64,000 bases of DNA from Criblamydia sequanensis CRIB-18 (lineage in GTDB: Bacteria; Chlamydiota; Chlamydiia; Chlamydiales; Criblamydiaceae): assembly GCF_000750955.1 (NCBI RefSeq), contig NZ_CCEJ010000007.1, positions 62,001-126,000 of the forward strand, read 5' to 3'. The position numbers and the translations under genes are program-made. This document shows positions 26,222-33,535 of this stretch, piece by piece (the first letter of the stretch is position 1; each line of letters opens with the position of its first letter). The notes under the pieces were generated by a model that did no database searches, was not told where the DNA came from, and saw only the letters and a program-made list of their open reading frames with translations.

Positions 26222-27667
26222 ATGCAAGCTATGAAAAATTCAATTGTTGCTGAAGCTTGTTTTAGAAAAGCAACTCCTGAAGAAGTTGAAGAAGATAAAG
26301 GCTCTTTACTATATCGTGCAGTGACCTATCCCTTTAAAGCGCCGCTTGACTTCACCTATCGAATTTTTGGAACCCTTTCTATGTATTTCGGAGGCGCCGA
26401 TGTTTTATCCTGGAAACAACCCTTTATTCAAACTTTTATAGAAAAAGCTTTCCGGCTAGCAGGTTATGATAAACATACCCTATTTATGGAGACCCTTTAT
26501 AGCTTTAAAGGGACCCGTCGATTTTTGTTAGACCCGGTGGTTGTCAAAGAGCTATTTAAGCATCATAGAAAAGAAGATGGGTTATTTAGAGACACTCGTA
26601 CTATGGAGGAAATTTTTAATATTTTAAAAGAAGTGTTTCCTAAGGAAAAGTTTGATAAAAATTCGATGATGTTTACTTGTTCTCCTGAACATACAAAAAG
26701 ATACAGAGATTTATTAGAGCCGTTTCTAAACCAAGAAGCCATAAAAAATTATATTCCCGAGATACAGAAAACAGCGAGTGAGTTTATTGAGGAATGGGCT
26801 AAAAAAGAGCTGATTGACGTATCTCTTGAAACAAGGCTATATGCTTCACGTATCATTACCTCCCTTATGTTTAATAACGGAAGGGTAAGCGCAAGTATTT
26901 CTGAATCTGTTAATTATATTAACTATTATATTGTAAAATCTATCATGGGAGTAACAGAGGAAGAGAAAGCGCTGTATCAAAAATCACTTAAAGACTTCCG
27001 GAAAGCTGTCACAACCATTTTAAAACAAGACAGAATTCCTTTATTTGAAGGTCAAGAAATTTCTGAATCCGAAAAAAAAGCCATGATTTTCATTCTTTTT
27101 TTTGCAGGTCAGGAAACGACTTCTTCCCTTTTAACCTACATTCTATTTCAACTAGCGTTAAATCCGAAGCTGCAGAATACACTCTATAGCAGTCTTCGAT
27201 CAGTTAACGATGAAAGGTTTGAAAACCTTAAAAACAGATCAAGGAAAATTAACACTTTTTTTCTCGAAATGTTACGAAAATTTCCGCCTGTTTATGGCAC
27301 GGGTCGAAGATGCGATAATGAGATTTGCCTTGTGTATAGGCTTCGAGATGAAGATTTTCAAAGAAAAACAATTATCCAGGAAGATGACATCGTTGTCCCT
27401 CTTATGATTAAACTTGCTGAAAATCCGGAGTGGCGCTGCTTTCCTTTTGGAGAGGGAGTGAACGCTTGCCCCGGGCGTGTGCTTGCTTTTTATGAAATAT
27501 CAGAGCTTATTTTAAAACTAATTGAAGGGTATACCATCCACACGAATCAAAATGAAAATGAGGTGAAAATCTCTGCGAAAGTGACTCTTCAATTTGATAA
27601 CTCTCCAAAAATATGGTTTGAGCCAAGAATTAAGGATGAATCAACATCTTCAAAAAAATATGATTAA
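26222..27667 (+). CDS. Cytochrome P450 monooxygenase
   Basis: The protein has 481 residues. The I-helix motif AGQETT lies at 295-300, the K-helix ExxR is Glu349-Arg352, and the haem loop is FGEGVNACPGR with Cys416 as thiolate ligand. Only 63 residues separate ExxR from the Cys, and the usual 'FxPERF' meander between NPEW and FPFG is missing, which suggests an in-frame loss of about 15-20 residues. Folding or activity is thus uncertain. No membrane anchor is evident at the N-terminus, although residues 30-60 are hydrophobic and aromatic. The substrate is unknown; sterols or fatty acids taken from the host are possible. It lies 90 bases after pbp2 and just before a fatty-acid porin gene, which hints at lipid chemistry. 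Confidence 0.88.
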   Translation: MQAMKNSIVAEACFRKATPEEVEEDKGSLLYRAVTYPFKAPLDFTYRIFGTLSMYFGGADVLSWKQPFIQTFIEKAFRLAGYDKHTLFMETLYSFKGTRRFLLDPVVVKELFKHHRKEDGLFRDTRTMEEIFNILKEVFPKEKFDKNSMMFTCSPEHTKRYRDLLEPFLNQEAIKNYIPEIQKTASEFIEEWAKKELIDVSLETRLYASRIITSLMFNNGRVSASISESVNYINYYIVKSIMGVTEEEKALYQKSLKDFRKAVTTILKQDRIPLFEGQEISESEKKAMIFILFFAGQETTSSLLTYILFQLALNPKLQNTLYSSLRSVNDERFENLKNRSRKINTFFLEMLRKFPPVYGTGRRCDNEICLVYRLRDEDFQRKTIIQEDDIVVPLMIKLAENPEWRCFPFGEGVNACPGRVLAFYEISELILKLIEGYTIHTNQNENEVKISAKVTLQFDNSPKIWFEPRIKDESTSSKKYD

Positions 27668-27692
27668 ATGAAATTAACGAAGCTGGTTTTAC

Positions 27693-28964
27693 ATGTTTTT
27701 ACACATAAATAAATTAAGAAATCTTATTTTCCCTCTTTTTTTCATAACTCCGATCCAGGCCTTTTCAGGAGGGGCTATTTTATATGAGATTTCATCGGCA
27801 GACACGCGCTTAGCTTCTGCCGGCTATAGCTCCAGGGCTCAAGACCCCTCTACCGTGTTTACAAATCCCGCCGGCATGTCAAGGCTTTGCAGGGGAGTCG
27901 AATTTGGAGCTCAAACTATTTTTCAACACGTTCACTTTAATCCGGATGACGCTACCACAACATCCGGTGATGATGGGATGGCTTCTAAGTGGCTGCCTTC
28001 AGGTAGTTTTTTTTATGTTGAGCCTTATGGTGAAAAATTAACCTTTGGCTTTGGCAGCCTTGGATACTTTGGAGCCGATTTATCATATAATCATGATTGG
28101 GTGGGACGCTATTACATTCAACAATCCCTTTGCCAAGGATTATCTCTTGTGCCGGCCGTCTCCTATAAAGTCAACGATTGTCTTTCTTTTGGAGCCGGTC
28201 TTAACATTATGTATGCCTTTCTAAAACAAAGATCCGCTGTTAATAATGCCCTAGACGGCATGGACGACGGTTATTTTTCATTAAATGATACTAAATTTGG
28301 CTGCGGCGCTGTTTTTGGTGTTCTCTATGAGCTTTCCTGCAGAACAAGATTCGGTCTTCAATACCTGACAAAAGTTAAATTAAAATTTGAAGATAAGCCT
28401 GAGTTTAATAACATTGGTCCAAATCTAGAAACTCTTTTAGAAGACGTTGGAATTATTGGAAGTACGGTAAATCTAAATGTAAGGGTGCCTCAAGGGTTCA
28501 TCCTGAGCGGTTACCATGAATGGTCTGACGATCTCGCTTTGATGTTAGACTTCGGCTTTCAAAAATGGTCTGAATTTCAAAAAGTCATTTTAAGTCTTAG
28601 CGATCTTGATGGAACGACTTTTCGCTTCCTGCCAAAGTACGAAGACACTTGGCATGCAGCTTTCGGAGCCATATGGTATTATAATGACTGTCTTTCCTTT
28701 TCAACAGGCGTGGCTTATGATTCTTCTGCTGTCACAAATAAAGAGAGAACCCTTGATTTTCCAATCGGTGAGCAAATCCGTTTTGGGGCCGGAGGCCGTT
28801 ATGCAAAATCGACAAGCTTGATTTTTGATTTTTCAGCGGAATTACAATGGCAGGGGGATCTACTCTGTGATGTCAATCGAGGTCCCTTGGCAGGCCGTGT
28901 CTCAGGCGTTTTTGAAAATGTCTATGGGGCGTTTCTCAACGTAAATGTGATCTATTTCTTTTAA
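27693..28964 (+). CDS. FadL/OmpP1/TodX-type outer-membrane protein
   Basis: The protein has 423 residues with a signal peptide (through about residue 25, ending IQAFS). The FadL hallmark follows it: a hatch region with SSADTRLASAGYSSRAQDPSTVFTNPAGMSRL (split: ASAGYS, then FTNPAGMSRL). The rest alternates short polar turns and aromatic strands, and the last residue is Phe, as in outer-membrane barrels. FadL proteins let long-chain fatty acids or other hydrophobic compounds cross the outer membrane. Position next to the P450 suggests import of a hydrophobic substrate (inference). The gene ends at a strong bidirectional terminator shared with the collagen-like gene. Confidence 0.88.
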   Translation: MFLHINKLRNLIFPLFFITPIQAFSGGAILYEISSADTRLASAGYSSRAQDPSTVFTNPAGMSRLCRGVEFGAQTIFQHVHFNPDDATTTSGDDGMASKWLPSGSFFYVEPYGEKLTFGFGSLGYFGADLSYNHDWVGRYYIQQSLCQGLSLVPAVSYKVNDCLSFGAGLNIMYAFLKQRSAVNNALDGMDDGYFSLNDTKFGCGAVFGVLYELSCRTRFGLQYLTKVKLKFEDKPEFNNIGPNLETLLEDVGIIGSTVNLNVRVPQGFILSGYHEWSDDLALMLDFGFQKWSEFQKVILSLSDLDGTTFRFLPKYEDTWHAAFGAIWYYNDCLSFSTGVAYDSSAVTNKERTLDFPIGEQIRFGAGGRYAKSTSLIFDFSAELQWQGDLLCDVNRGPLAGRVSGVFENVYGAFLNVNVIYFF

Positions 28965-28966
28965 GA

Positions 28967-28999
28967 AAAAAGCCTCTTATCGTAATAAGAGGCTTTTTA
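28967..28999. terminator. Bidirectional terminator between the FadL-type and collagen-like genes
   Basis: A 13-bp perfect stem (28968-28980 with 28985-28997) and a CGTA loop carry A's on the left and T's on the right. It lies between two convergent genes and can serve both. Confidence 0.85.
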
Positions 29000-29002
29000 G
29001 TA

Positions 29003-29521
29003 TTATGGCGTTGGGGATTCAACGCATTCCATAATGACAAAATTTATAAATCCCGCTGTATCCGGATCCCCTGTATTCGAATCTATCACATTTAAGTCGA
29101 TTGTCGTAAGGCCTCTATTAATGTTTATCACATCAGATAAAGCGTTCGGATCTTCGGGTATAGCTATGATGGTGGCATTTTGGGTGAATGGCGGGTTTAA
29201 AGTTAATGTCAATGTATTTGCTGTAGCGGTCCAAGAATAATCCCCGGTGGATCCGGCGGAAGGCAAAGCTACAATGCCGGCAGAAACATTTGTCAAGCAT
29301 TGAGTATTTATTCCAAGATCACCGGGTGTTCCGGGTGGTCCGACAGGTCCCTCAGGACCTTCCGCACCAGGCGCGCCATCCGGCCCGGGTTCTCCCGGGT
29401 CTCCGGGAAGTCCTGGCGGGCCGCTTGGACCCGGACAGCATTTTCTTGCTTCTAGAGGAGCATCCATCAGCATTACAGAAGCAAGAAGGAAGAATTGAGC
29501 TATAAAGAGAAATTTTTTCAT
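29003..29521 (-). CDS. Collagen-like secreted protein 1
   Basis: The protein has 172 residues: a signal peptide (about 1-25), a CC pair, then 13 uninterrupted Gly-X-Y triplets (residues 31-69) rich in Pro, Asp and Glu. A C-terminal domain of about 100 residues follows, with a Cys right after the collagen part and another near the end (MECVE). The C-domain is Thr/Asn-rich and beta-like. Collagen triplets form trimers, and the flanking Cys may lock them. It belongs to a group of three related proteins in this cluster that share this build. Surface display or host adhesion is a fair inference. The TCC/TCA base pattern on the other strand produces several spurious frames here. Confidence 0.85.
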   Translation of the reverse strand: MKKFLFIAQFFLLASVMLMDAPLEARKCCPGPSGPPGLPGDPGEPGPDGAPGAEGPEGPVGPPGTPGDLGINTQCLTNVSAGIVALPSAGSTGDYSWTATANTLTLTLNPPFTQNATIIAIPEDPNALSDVININRGLTTIDLNVIDSNTGDPDTAGFINFVIMECVESPTP

Positions 29522-29541
29522 CGTATTAACCCTATTAATTT

Positions 29542-30054
29542 TTATTCAGCTACATCCAAACATTGAATAGCAAAAAATTCGATTATCGTTGCCGTCCCAT
29601 CAAGATCGAATGTGACTGTTTGGCCAACTCTTGTTATAGTTATAGGAACCGGGATATTGCCGGTCGTTTGTCTAGCCGTTGCTACAATAACATAATCTCC
29701 TGTAGCATCAGGAGTTGTAAAAGTAATCACCGCTTGAGAATTTGAAATGGAATCTATATTGAAATCGCCTTGTGGTCCAGTGCCTCCAAAAGGCGGCAAT
29801 AAAATGCTGTCTTGAACGATTCTATATACGCAAGAAGTCAATACCTCCTGCGTTCCAGGTGGTCCTTGAGGTCCTTCAGGACCCGGATCGCCCGGCTCTC
29901 CAGGAGCTCCTGCCGGACCTGCGGGACCTTCAGGCCCTTGGGGTCCTGGCGGGCCTTGAGGGCCTGGGCAGCAACCAGCAGCTTGCAAATCAATATTCGA
30001 AAAGATGGAGCAAATTGCAATAATCAAATAACTAATGAAAATTCTGTGTCTCAT
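29542..30054 (-). CDS. Collagen-like secreted protein 2
   Basis: The protein has 170 residues. The signal peptide runs to about residue 26 (IDLQAAG), CC follows, then 13 Gly-X-Y triplets at 31-69. The C-domain starts with [16 protein letters not shown] and ends in IQCLDVAE. The C-domain aligns with the other two in this cluster by its Cys at each end, a 'G-T/S-G' turn after the first strand, and a late strand just before the final Cys. It lies 20 bases upstream of collagen-like gene 1 on the same strand, so the two are probably co-transcribed. An imperfect hairpin sits in its leader at 30072-30090. Confidence 0.85.
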   Translation of the reverse strand: MRHRIFISYLIIAICSIFSNIDLQAAGCCPGPQGPPGPQGPEGPAGPAGAPGEPGDPGPEGPQGPPGTQEVLTSCVYRIVQDSILLPPFGGTGPQGDFNIDSISNSQAVITFTTPDATGDYVIVATARQTTGNIPVPITITRVGQTVTFDLDGTATIIEFFAIQCLDVAE

Positions 30055-30071
30055 TTTAACTAACCTTTACA

Positions 30072-30090
30072 CTTCATCTAAAGGATGAAG
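30072..30090 (-). promoter_or_regulatory. Leader hairpin ahead of collagen-like gene 2
   Basis: A perfect 7-bp stem (CTTCATC with GATGAAG) and a 5-base loop lie about 18 bases before the start codon at 30054 on the minus strand. It may influence translation or transcript stability; function is unproven. Confidence 0.35.
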
Positions 30091-30110
30091 AATTTAATAT
30101 ATCTTAAGCT

Positions 30111-30133
30111 AAAAATCTGCTTTTTAGATTTTT
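30111..30133 (-). terminator. Weak AT-rich hairpin after the barrel gene
   Basis: AAAAATCT (30111-30118) can pair with AGATTTTT (30126-30133). It lies just after the stop of the barrel gene (minus strand). It is A/T-only apart from two pairs, so at best a weak terminator. Confidence 0.4.
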
Positions 30134-30141
30134 AACATTTA

Positions 30142-31140
30142 TCAATCTATGATGCAGTTGTAGTTGCATTCCCATCGGCAATGATCTTGAACCGGTATGA
30201 TTTCATTTCTAAAAATGGGATCAAAGCAGCAAGAGCTGCATCCACTCCAAAGCGAATTACAATTAAAAAGACTGAAGATCTGCTCAAAAGGTATTTCAAG
30301 TGTGACAACGCCTTGGCCTCTTGTTTTGAAAACATGGTCATAGGTCAATCTGCCCTCTAAACGTATATACTCATTTACATAAGAGATTAATCGAAAGCGA
30401 CCCCCCCAAAAATCGGAAGTGTGATCGCTTTTAAGATAATAGGGACCTGCGGCTAGGTAAAAGTACCTGATGTCACCGGCGCAAGTTTTGCAGCTTATGG
30501 GGACTCCGAATTCTAAATCCGCTCCCCAAAAGGAATATTCAAAATCCCGATTAAGAGCAAAATAGCCGCCATCGTACTCATAAATACAAGTATGTGAAGA
30601 GGATCTTGTGGATCCAAGAGGAATATAGGCATTCGCCCTGATATCATAGCTGCAGCCTAAAAACTCAAGCCCAAGGCCTAACTGATGATAATTTTTATAA
30701 GAAGTTTCCCTATAATCATAATAGATGTTAGCCCCTAAAATATAGGAATTGGAAAGGTATCTTGCTCCTCCTCCGATGTTAAAGGCATACTTTCCATTAT
30801 CCATAAGATGGAAACGGAAATCTGCAAAATAGTCGTCTTTAATAGCAGCAAACAGCCCTAAGGTGGTATAGCCGGAATTGATACCAAGGCCTCTCTCGCT
30901 TGTATAAGAAAGGTAGCCAACCGATGCCAGGGCTGTTCCTATATTTGATGAATTTGTTTGAAAATCTTCAAAATAAAGGGATTCCTCACTTTGAAAATCA
31001 CCAACCGGATAACTATCACCTTGATAAAAATTGGGTGCAAAGCAAGGGTCTCCTTCGTAATTCTCGCTGTTTGCAAAACTTGCAAAAGATAGGAGGAAGG
31101 TAATTGCTATATGAAATGTTCTTTTTAAAAAATTTAGCAT
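30142..31140 (-). CDS. Inverse-autotransporter/invasin-like beta-barrel outer-membrane protein
   Basis: The protein has 332 residues with a signal peptide (ends FASFANS, about residue 24). The central part resembles the barrel of intimin/invasin-type proteins: YTTLGLFAAIKDDYFADFRFHLM, then YILGANIYYDYRET and HQLGLGLEFLG (each typical of the family, with 'G.N.fyd' and 'G.G.E.lg..wd.r.N.Y.Plg'), followed by DIRANAYIPLG. It has no C-terminal Ig-like passenger and ends in a Cys-rich tail (CNCSLW-like, CRWECNYNC), so it is a barrel without the usual exposed arm. The C-terminal Cys cluster could link to the collagen-like neighbours. It lies between collagen-like genes 2 and 3 on the same strand. 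Confidence 0.75.
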   Translation of the reverse strand: MLNFLKRTFHIAITFLLSFASFANSENYEGDPCFAPNFYQGDSYPVGDFQSEESLYFEDFQTNSSNIGTALASVGYLSYTSERGLGINSGYTTLGLFAAIKDDYFADFRFHLMDNGKYAFNIGGGARYLSNSYILGANIYYDYRETSYKNYHQLGLGLEFLGCSYDIRANAYIPLGSTRSSSHTCIYEYDGGYFALNRDFEYSFWGADLEFGVPISCKTCAGDIRYFYLAAGPYYLKSDHTSDFWGGRFRLISYVNEYIRLEGRLTYDHVFKTRGQGVVTLEIPFEQIFSLFNCNSLWSGCSSCCFDPIFRNEIIPVQDHCRWECNYNCIID

Positions 31141-31160
31141 TATAAATTTCCCTTATGAGG

Positions 31161-31679
31161 TTATGCCGTCAAGCAAGAGGTTGCGAGGAAATTAACAAAT
31201 GTTGCGTTTCCATCAATTTGAATTGAAAAAGCGGGAAAGTAAGTGACATTATCAATGCTGACGACCGCCGACTCTCCAGGGGCCGCTTCTGCAGTTGCTT
31301 GAACGGTCCAGCCGGGCAAACCAACGGTAAAAAGAAGCTCCACATGGTCCGGAAAAGCCACATAGGTATAGCCCGGACCGCTTCCAGCGGTTGAACCTGA
31401 GGCTGGAACTTCTATTCTCCCATCAATAATAAAAAGATTACAGCTCGATACGGCATTTTGTGTTCCCGGATCTCCAGGAGGGCCTTGAGGCCCTGGAGGG
31501 CCGTCCGGTCCATCAGGTCCAGTAGGACCGTCCGGGCCATCAATACCAGGCGGCCCTTGATCGCCGGGCGAGCATTTGCAAGCCATTTTTATGTTGTGAT
31601 GGATTGCTCCAAAACCGGCATTCGCCGACATGCAAAGAAGGCATAAAAGAAAAGAAAACATTTTTAATCGTATTTTCAC
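31161..31679 (-). CDS. Collagen-like secreted protein 3
   Basis: The protein has 172 residues: a signal peptide (about 1-25), a CKC pair, then 12 Gly-X-Y triplets (39-74), mostly GPP, GPD and GPQ. The C-domain begins with [17 protein letters not shown] and ends in TSCLTA. It is the first gene of the collagen-barrel cluster, 20 bases before the barrel gene. The number and placement of Cys match the other two collagen-like proteins of the cluster, although the C-domain has diverged more than the collagen part. Confidence 0.85.
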   Translation of the reverse strand: MKIRLKMFSFLLCLLCMSANAGFGAIHHNIKMACKCSPGDQGPPGIDGPDGPTGPDGPDGPPGPQGPPGDPGTQNAVSSCNLFIIDGRIEVPASGSTAGSGPGYTYVAFPDHVELLFTVGLPGWTVQATAEAAPGESAVVSIDNVTYFPAFSIQIDGNATFVNFLATSCLTA

Positions 31680-31789
31680 GTTGCTATCCCTTTTAGTGCT
31701 ATAAATTTTTTTTTCAATTTAGGTTTTAACTTTGAAAAAAAAATGTTTCCTGTCAATCGGAATCGTTACAATTGATAGTACTATTTTTT

Positions 31790-31975
31790 TGTAGAGTCTT
31801 ATGTGTTAGCACCTAGCCGCACCTGTCTTCTGGCTTGATTGACAGTAAGCTTTAGCTAAACTGTCTCAGTTTCGGAAAGATTGAATGAAAAGGAATGGAA
31901 TTACCCGATCGGCGGCTTTACTTACCAACTCAATACGGGTAAAGGAAAAACACGTAAGTGCTTTTCCTTTATCTT
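31790..31975. ncRNA. Dense stem-rich non-coding stretch, possible small RNA
   Basis: The 318-base gap between 31679 and 31998 has no gene. About 160 bases of it can fold: AGCCGC (31815-31820) with GCGGCT (31912-31917), GACAGT (31841-31846) with ACTGTC (31860-31865), TTACCCG (31901-31907) with CGGGTAA (31936-31942), and a long near-perfect hairpin at 31941-31970. The last may end a plus-strand RNA, but no strong T run follows. No known family (tmRNA, RNase P, SRP or 6S) is recognised. The strand is unclear. Confidence 0.3.
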
Positions 31976-31997
31976 AAGACGTAAAGAAGTTAATTAA

Positions 31998-32354
31998 TTA
32001 TCCTAATTTTTGCTCTAGCGCGCTGTAGATTTCAAAGTTGTGACAGTAGACTGAATAATCTCCATATCCTAGATTTTTGACCTCTAATGATCTTTCATTT
32101 TTAGAAGAAATATCTTCCCATAAAGCTCCCATCTTACTGCCAACATAAGCTCTTATGCTTGTAATATCGTTTGGAATGGCAGCAGAAAAACGGGTTGAGT
32201 GATCAAAAGATTTTGAATTTAGCTGAGAATGGTACTTATCCCCTTTGTAAAGACATAAAGTGACAGAAACCGGGATACTTGTTCTGACGCTAAAATTAAA
32301 AGCGGCATTAGTTTGAACTTGATTAATTAGCCCTTGCGATGCGGTTACTTGCAT
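31998..32354 (-). CDS. Hypothetical 118-residue protein
   Basis: No family is recognised. There is no signal peptide or membrane helix. The composition suggests a beta-rich soluble protein (TSIPVSVTLCLYKG, SIRAYVGSKMGALW, LGYGDYSVYCHNF). An Ig-like or C2-like sandwich is conceivable but unsupported. A leader with AAAGGAA lies just before the ATG. It is isolated, between the structured gap and a transposase remnant. Confidence 0.5.
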   Translation of the reverse strand: MQVTASQGLINQVQTNAAFNFSVRTSIPVSVTLCLYKGDKYHSQLNSKSFDHSTRFSAAIPNDITSIRAYVGSKMGALWEDISSKNERSLEVKNLGYGDYSVYCHNFEIYSALEQKLG

Positions 32355-32477
32355 ATAATATTCCTTTTTTAAAGATAATTTAGTGAACCTTAAACCTTAT
32401 AGGCTAGTTCAATTGTTTATTTTTTATATAAAGAAATTGTTAGTTTAGAAAGTAGTTCATTTGAAAGTTAAGGAGAT

Positions 32478-32636
32478 TAGACGGGTTTTTTATAATCAAA
32501 CCGGAAATGAGGTGCAGAAATTAATGCAAACCTCGTTCGCTTAGTTGTCATTTTGCATTGCGAATCATCTTTGAGAACAAAATATTTTACTACTTCATCA
32601 CAAATACAAAAAATTGCAATCATCTGTTGATGCATA
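32478..32636 (-). pseudogene. Frameshifted fragment of an IS982-like transposase
   Basis: On the minus strand an ATG at 32636, with GGGAGGA upstream, opens MHQQMIAIFCICDEVVKYF. The frame then breaks at a run of five T (plus-strand A, 32579-32583), and a +1 frame continues LKDDSQCKMTT. This matches the N-terminus of the second remnant at 61787, which reads MHVKIICIYCICDDFL and then LRDDKQCCMT. The pattern 'I..IFC..DD....F...DD.QC.MT' is that of IS982-like DDE transposases. Only about 30 codons remain recognisable; the rest is lost. Confidence 0.7.
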
Positions 32637-32715
32637 GCATCCTCCCTTGTTTGGAAAGGATATTACGCTCACAGGCAATCATCCGCAATTAGTCATATCT
32701 TTTTTATCTTTGTCA

Positions 32716-32750
32716 TTCGGCAAAAGCCCCGGCATTGCCTTCAGGCAATT
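32716..32750 (-). repeat. GGCAA/TTGCC hairpin cluster after the PLC-like gene
   Basis: GGCAA (32719-32723) can pair with TTGCC (32735-32739), and that same TTGCC can instead pair with GGCAA at 32744-32748, giving two exclusive hairpins just after the stop codon. There is no T run, so a terminator role is doubtful. Confidence 0.4.
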
Positions 32751-32759
32751 CTAAAAAAT

Positions 32760-33530
32760 CTATTGACACCTTGGGTCGCTTGCCTGTGGATTAGGCGCAA
32801 TCAGGGGTTTAATTTGTCTTTTTTTTGTTTGGATATGATTTTCAAAGATAGCGACCATCCCGTAGACATAGTCTTTAAAGGCAGGATTTTCCATTGCTTT
32901 TTTAAAATCAGGAAGAACAAGCAGGGCTTCTTTTTGCGAATAAGGGCCGACCGGGTTTTTTAAAAGACTCATCAGGGATAAAAAAGAAAGGGGGGAGCTT
33001 CGAAAATAAAGGGTTAGAAAAGTATGCCACCTTTTGACTGTAGCTTCCGGAACGCCTTGGCTAAGTTCTCCTTGATGCACTTTGGAGAGCAAGGAAAGAT
33101 AGTTTTTCCAGTCTAATTTGGAAAGCAAGTATTCGTCTTCAATTAATTTAATGAGAAGGGCTCTAAAGTTTATCGGAGCGTTAGGCATAAGCCTTGGATA
33201 AACATTGGAAGCTAGGACGTAGATATTCCTCTCTTTATCTACATAAGTGTGAAACTTTGCACCTGCAATAAAAGGATCCGGTTCTTCTAAAATATCATCT
33301 AATGTATTGGCATCAATGTGCGTTTCTTTCCTATGAACTTTAGAAATATAACGGATATCTGGATAAAGAGTTCCGATCATAAAGGATTTTTCAGCTTCAA
33401 AATTTTCCCGCGGAAAATTTTCTAAAAAACGTTCTGCTAAATAAGCATGTGTGATTGGACCTGCAGCAGTCGCTTGTCCAAATTGAATTAGACAAAATAA
33501 TAATAAAATTTTTTTTCTTAAAAATAACAT
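32760..33530 (-). CDS. Secreted zinc-dependent phospholipase C-like protein
   Basis: The protein has 256 residues with a signal peptide (ends near GQATAAG). GPITHAYLAERFL, then FMIGTLYPDIRYI, HRKETHID and AGAKFHTYVD place several His and Asp residues as in the Zn_dep_PLPC family, where they bind catalytic zinc. Such proteins may cleave phospholipids or be structural relatives. Five bases separate it from the Wzc-like gene, so it probably belongs to the metK-wza-wzc transcript. The link to polysaccharide export is positional only. Confidence 0.55.
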   Translation of the reverse strand: MLFLRKKILLLFCLIQFGQATAAGPITHAYLAERFLENFPRENFEAEKSFMIGTLYPDIRYISKVHRKETHIDANTLDDILEEPDPFIAGAKFHTYVDKERNIYVLASNVYPRLMPNAPINFRALLIKLIEDEYLLSKLDWKNYLSLLSKVHQGELSQGVPEATVKRWHTFLTLYFRSSPLSFLSLMSLLKNPVGPYSQKEALLVLPDFKKAMENPAFKDYVYGMVAIFENHIQTKKRQIKPLIAPNPQASDPRCQ

Positions 33531-33535
33531 GAAAA

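Noticed and set aside
29290-30063. Plus-strand frames across the collagen-like genes
   Set aside because: They are mirror frames produced by the Gly-Pro-rich codons of the minus-strand genes; they lack ribosome sites and give low-complexity Arg/Pro-rich products.
31800-31920. Cobalamin riboswitch on the minus strand
   Set aside because: Only AAGCCAGAAGAC resembles the conserved 3' part; the rest of the core is not recognisable and the downstream gene is a collagen-like protein.
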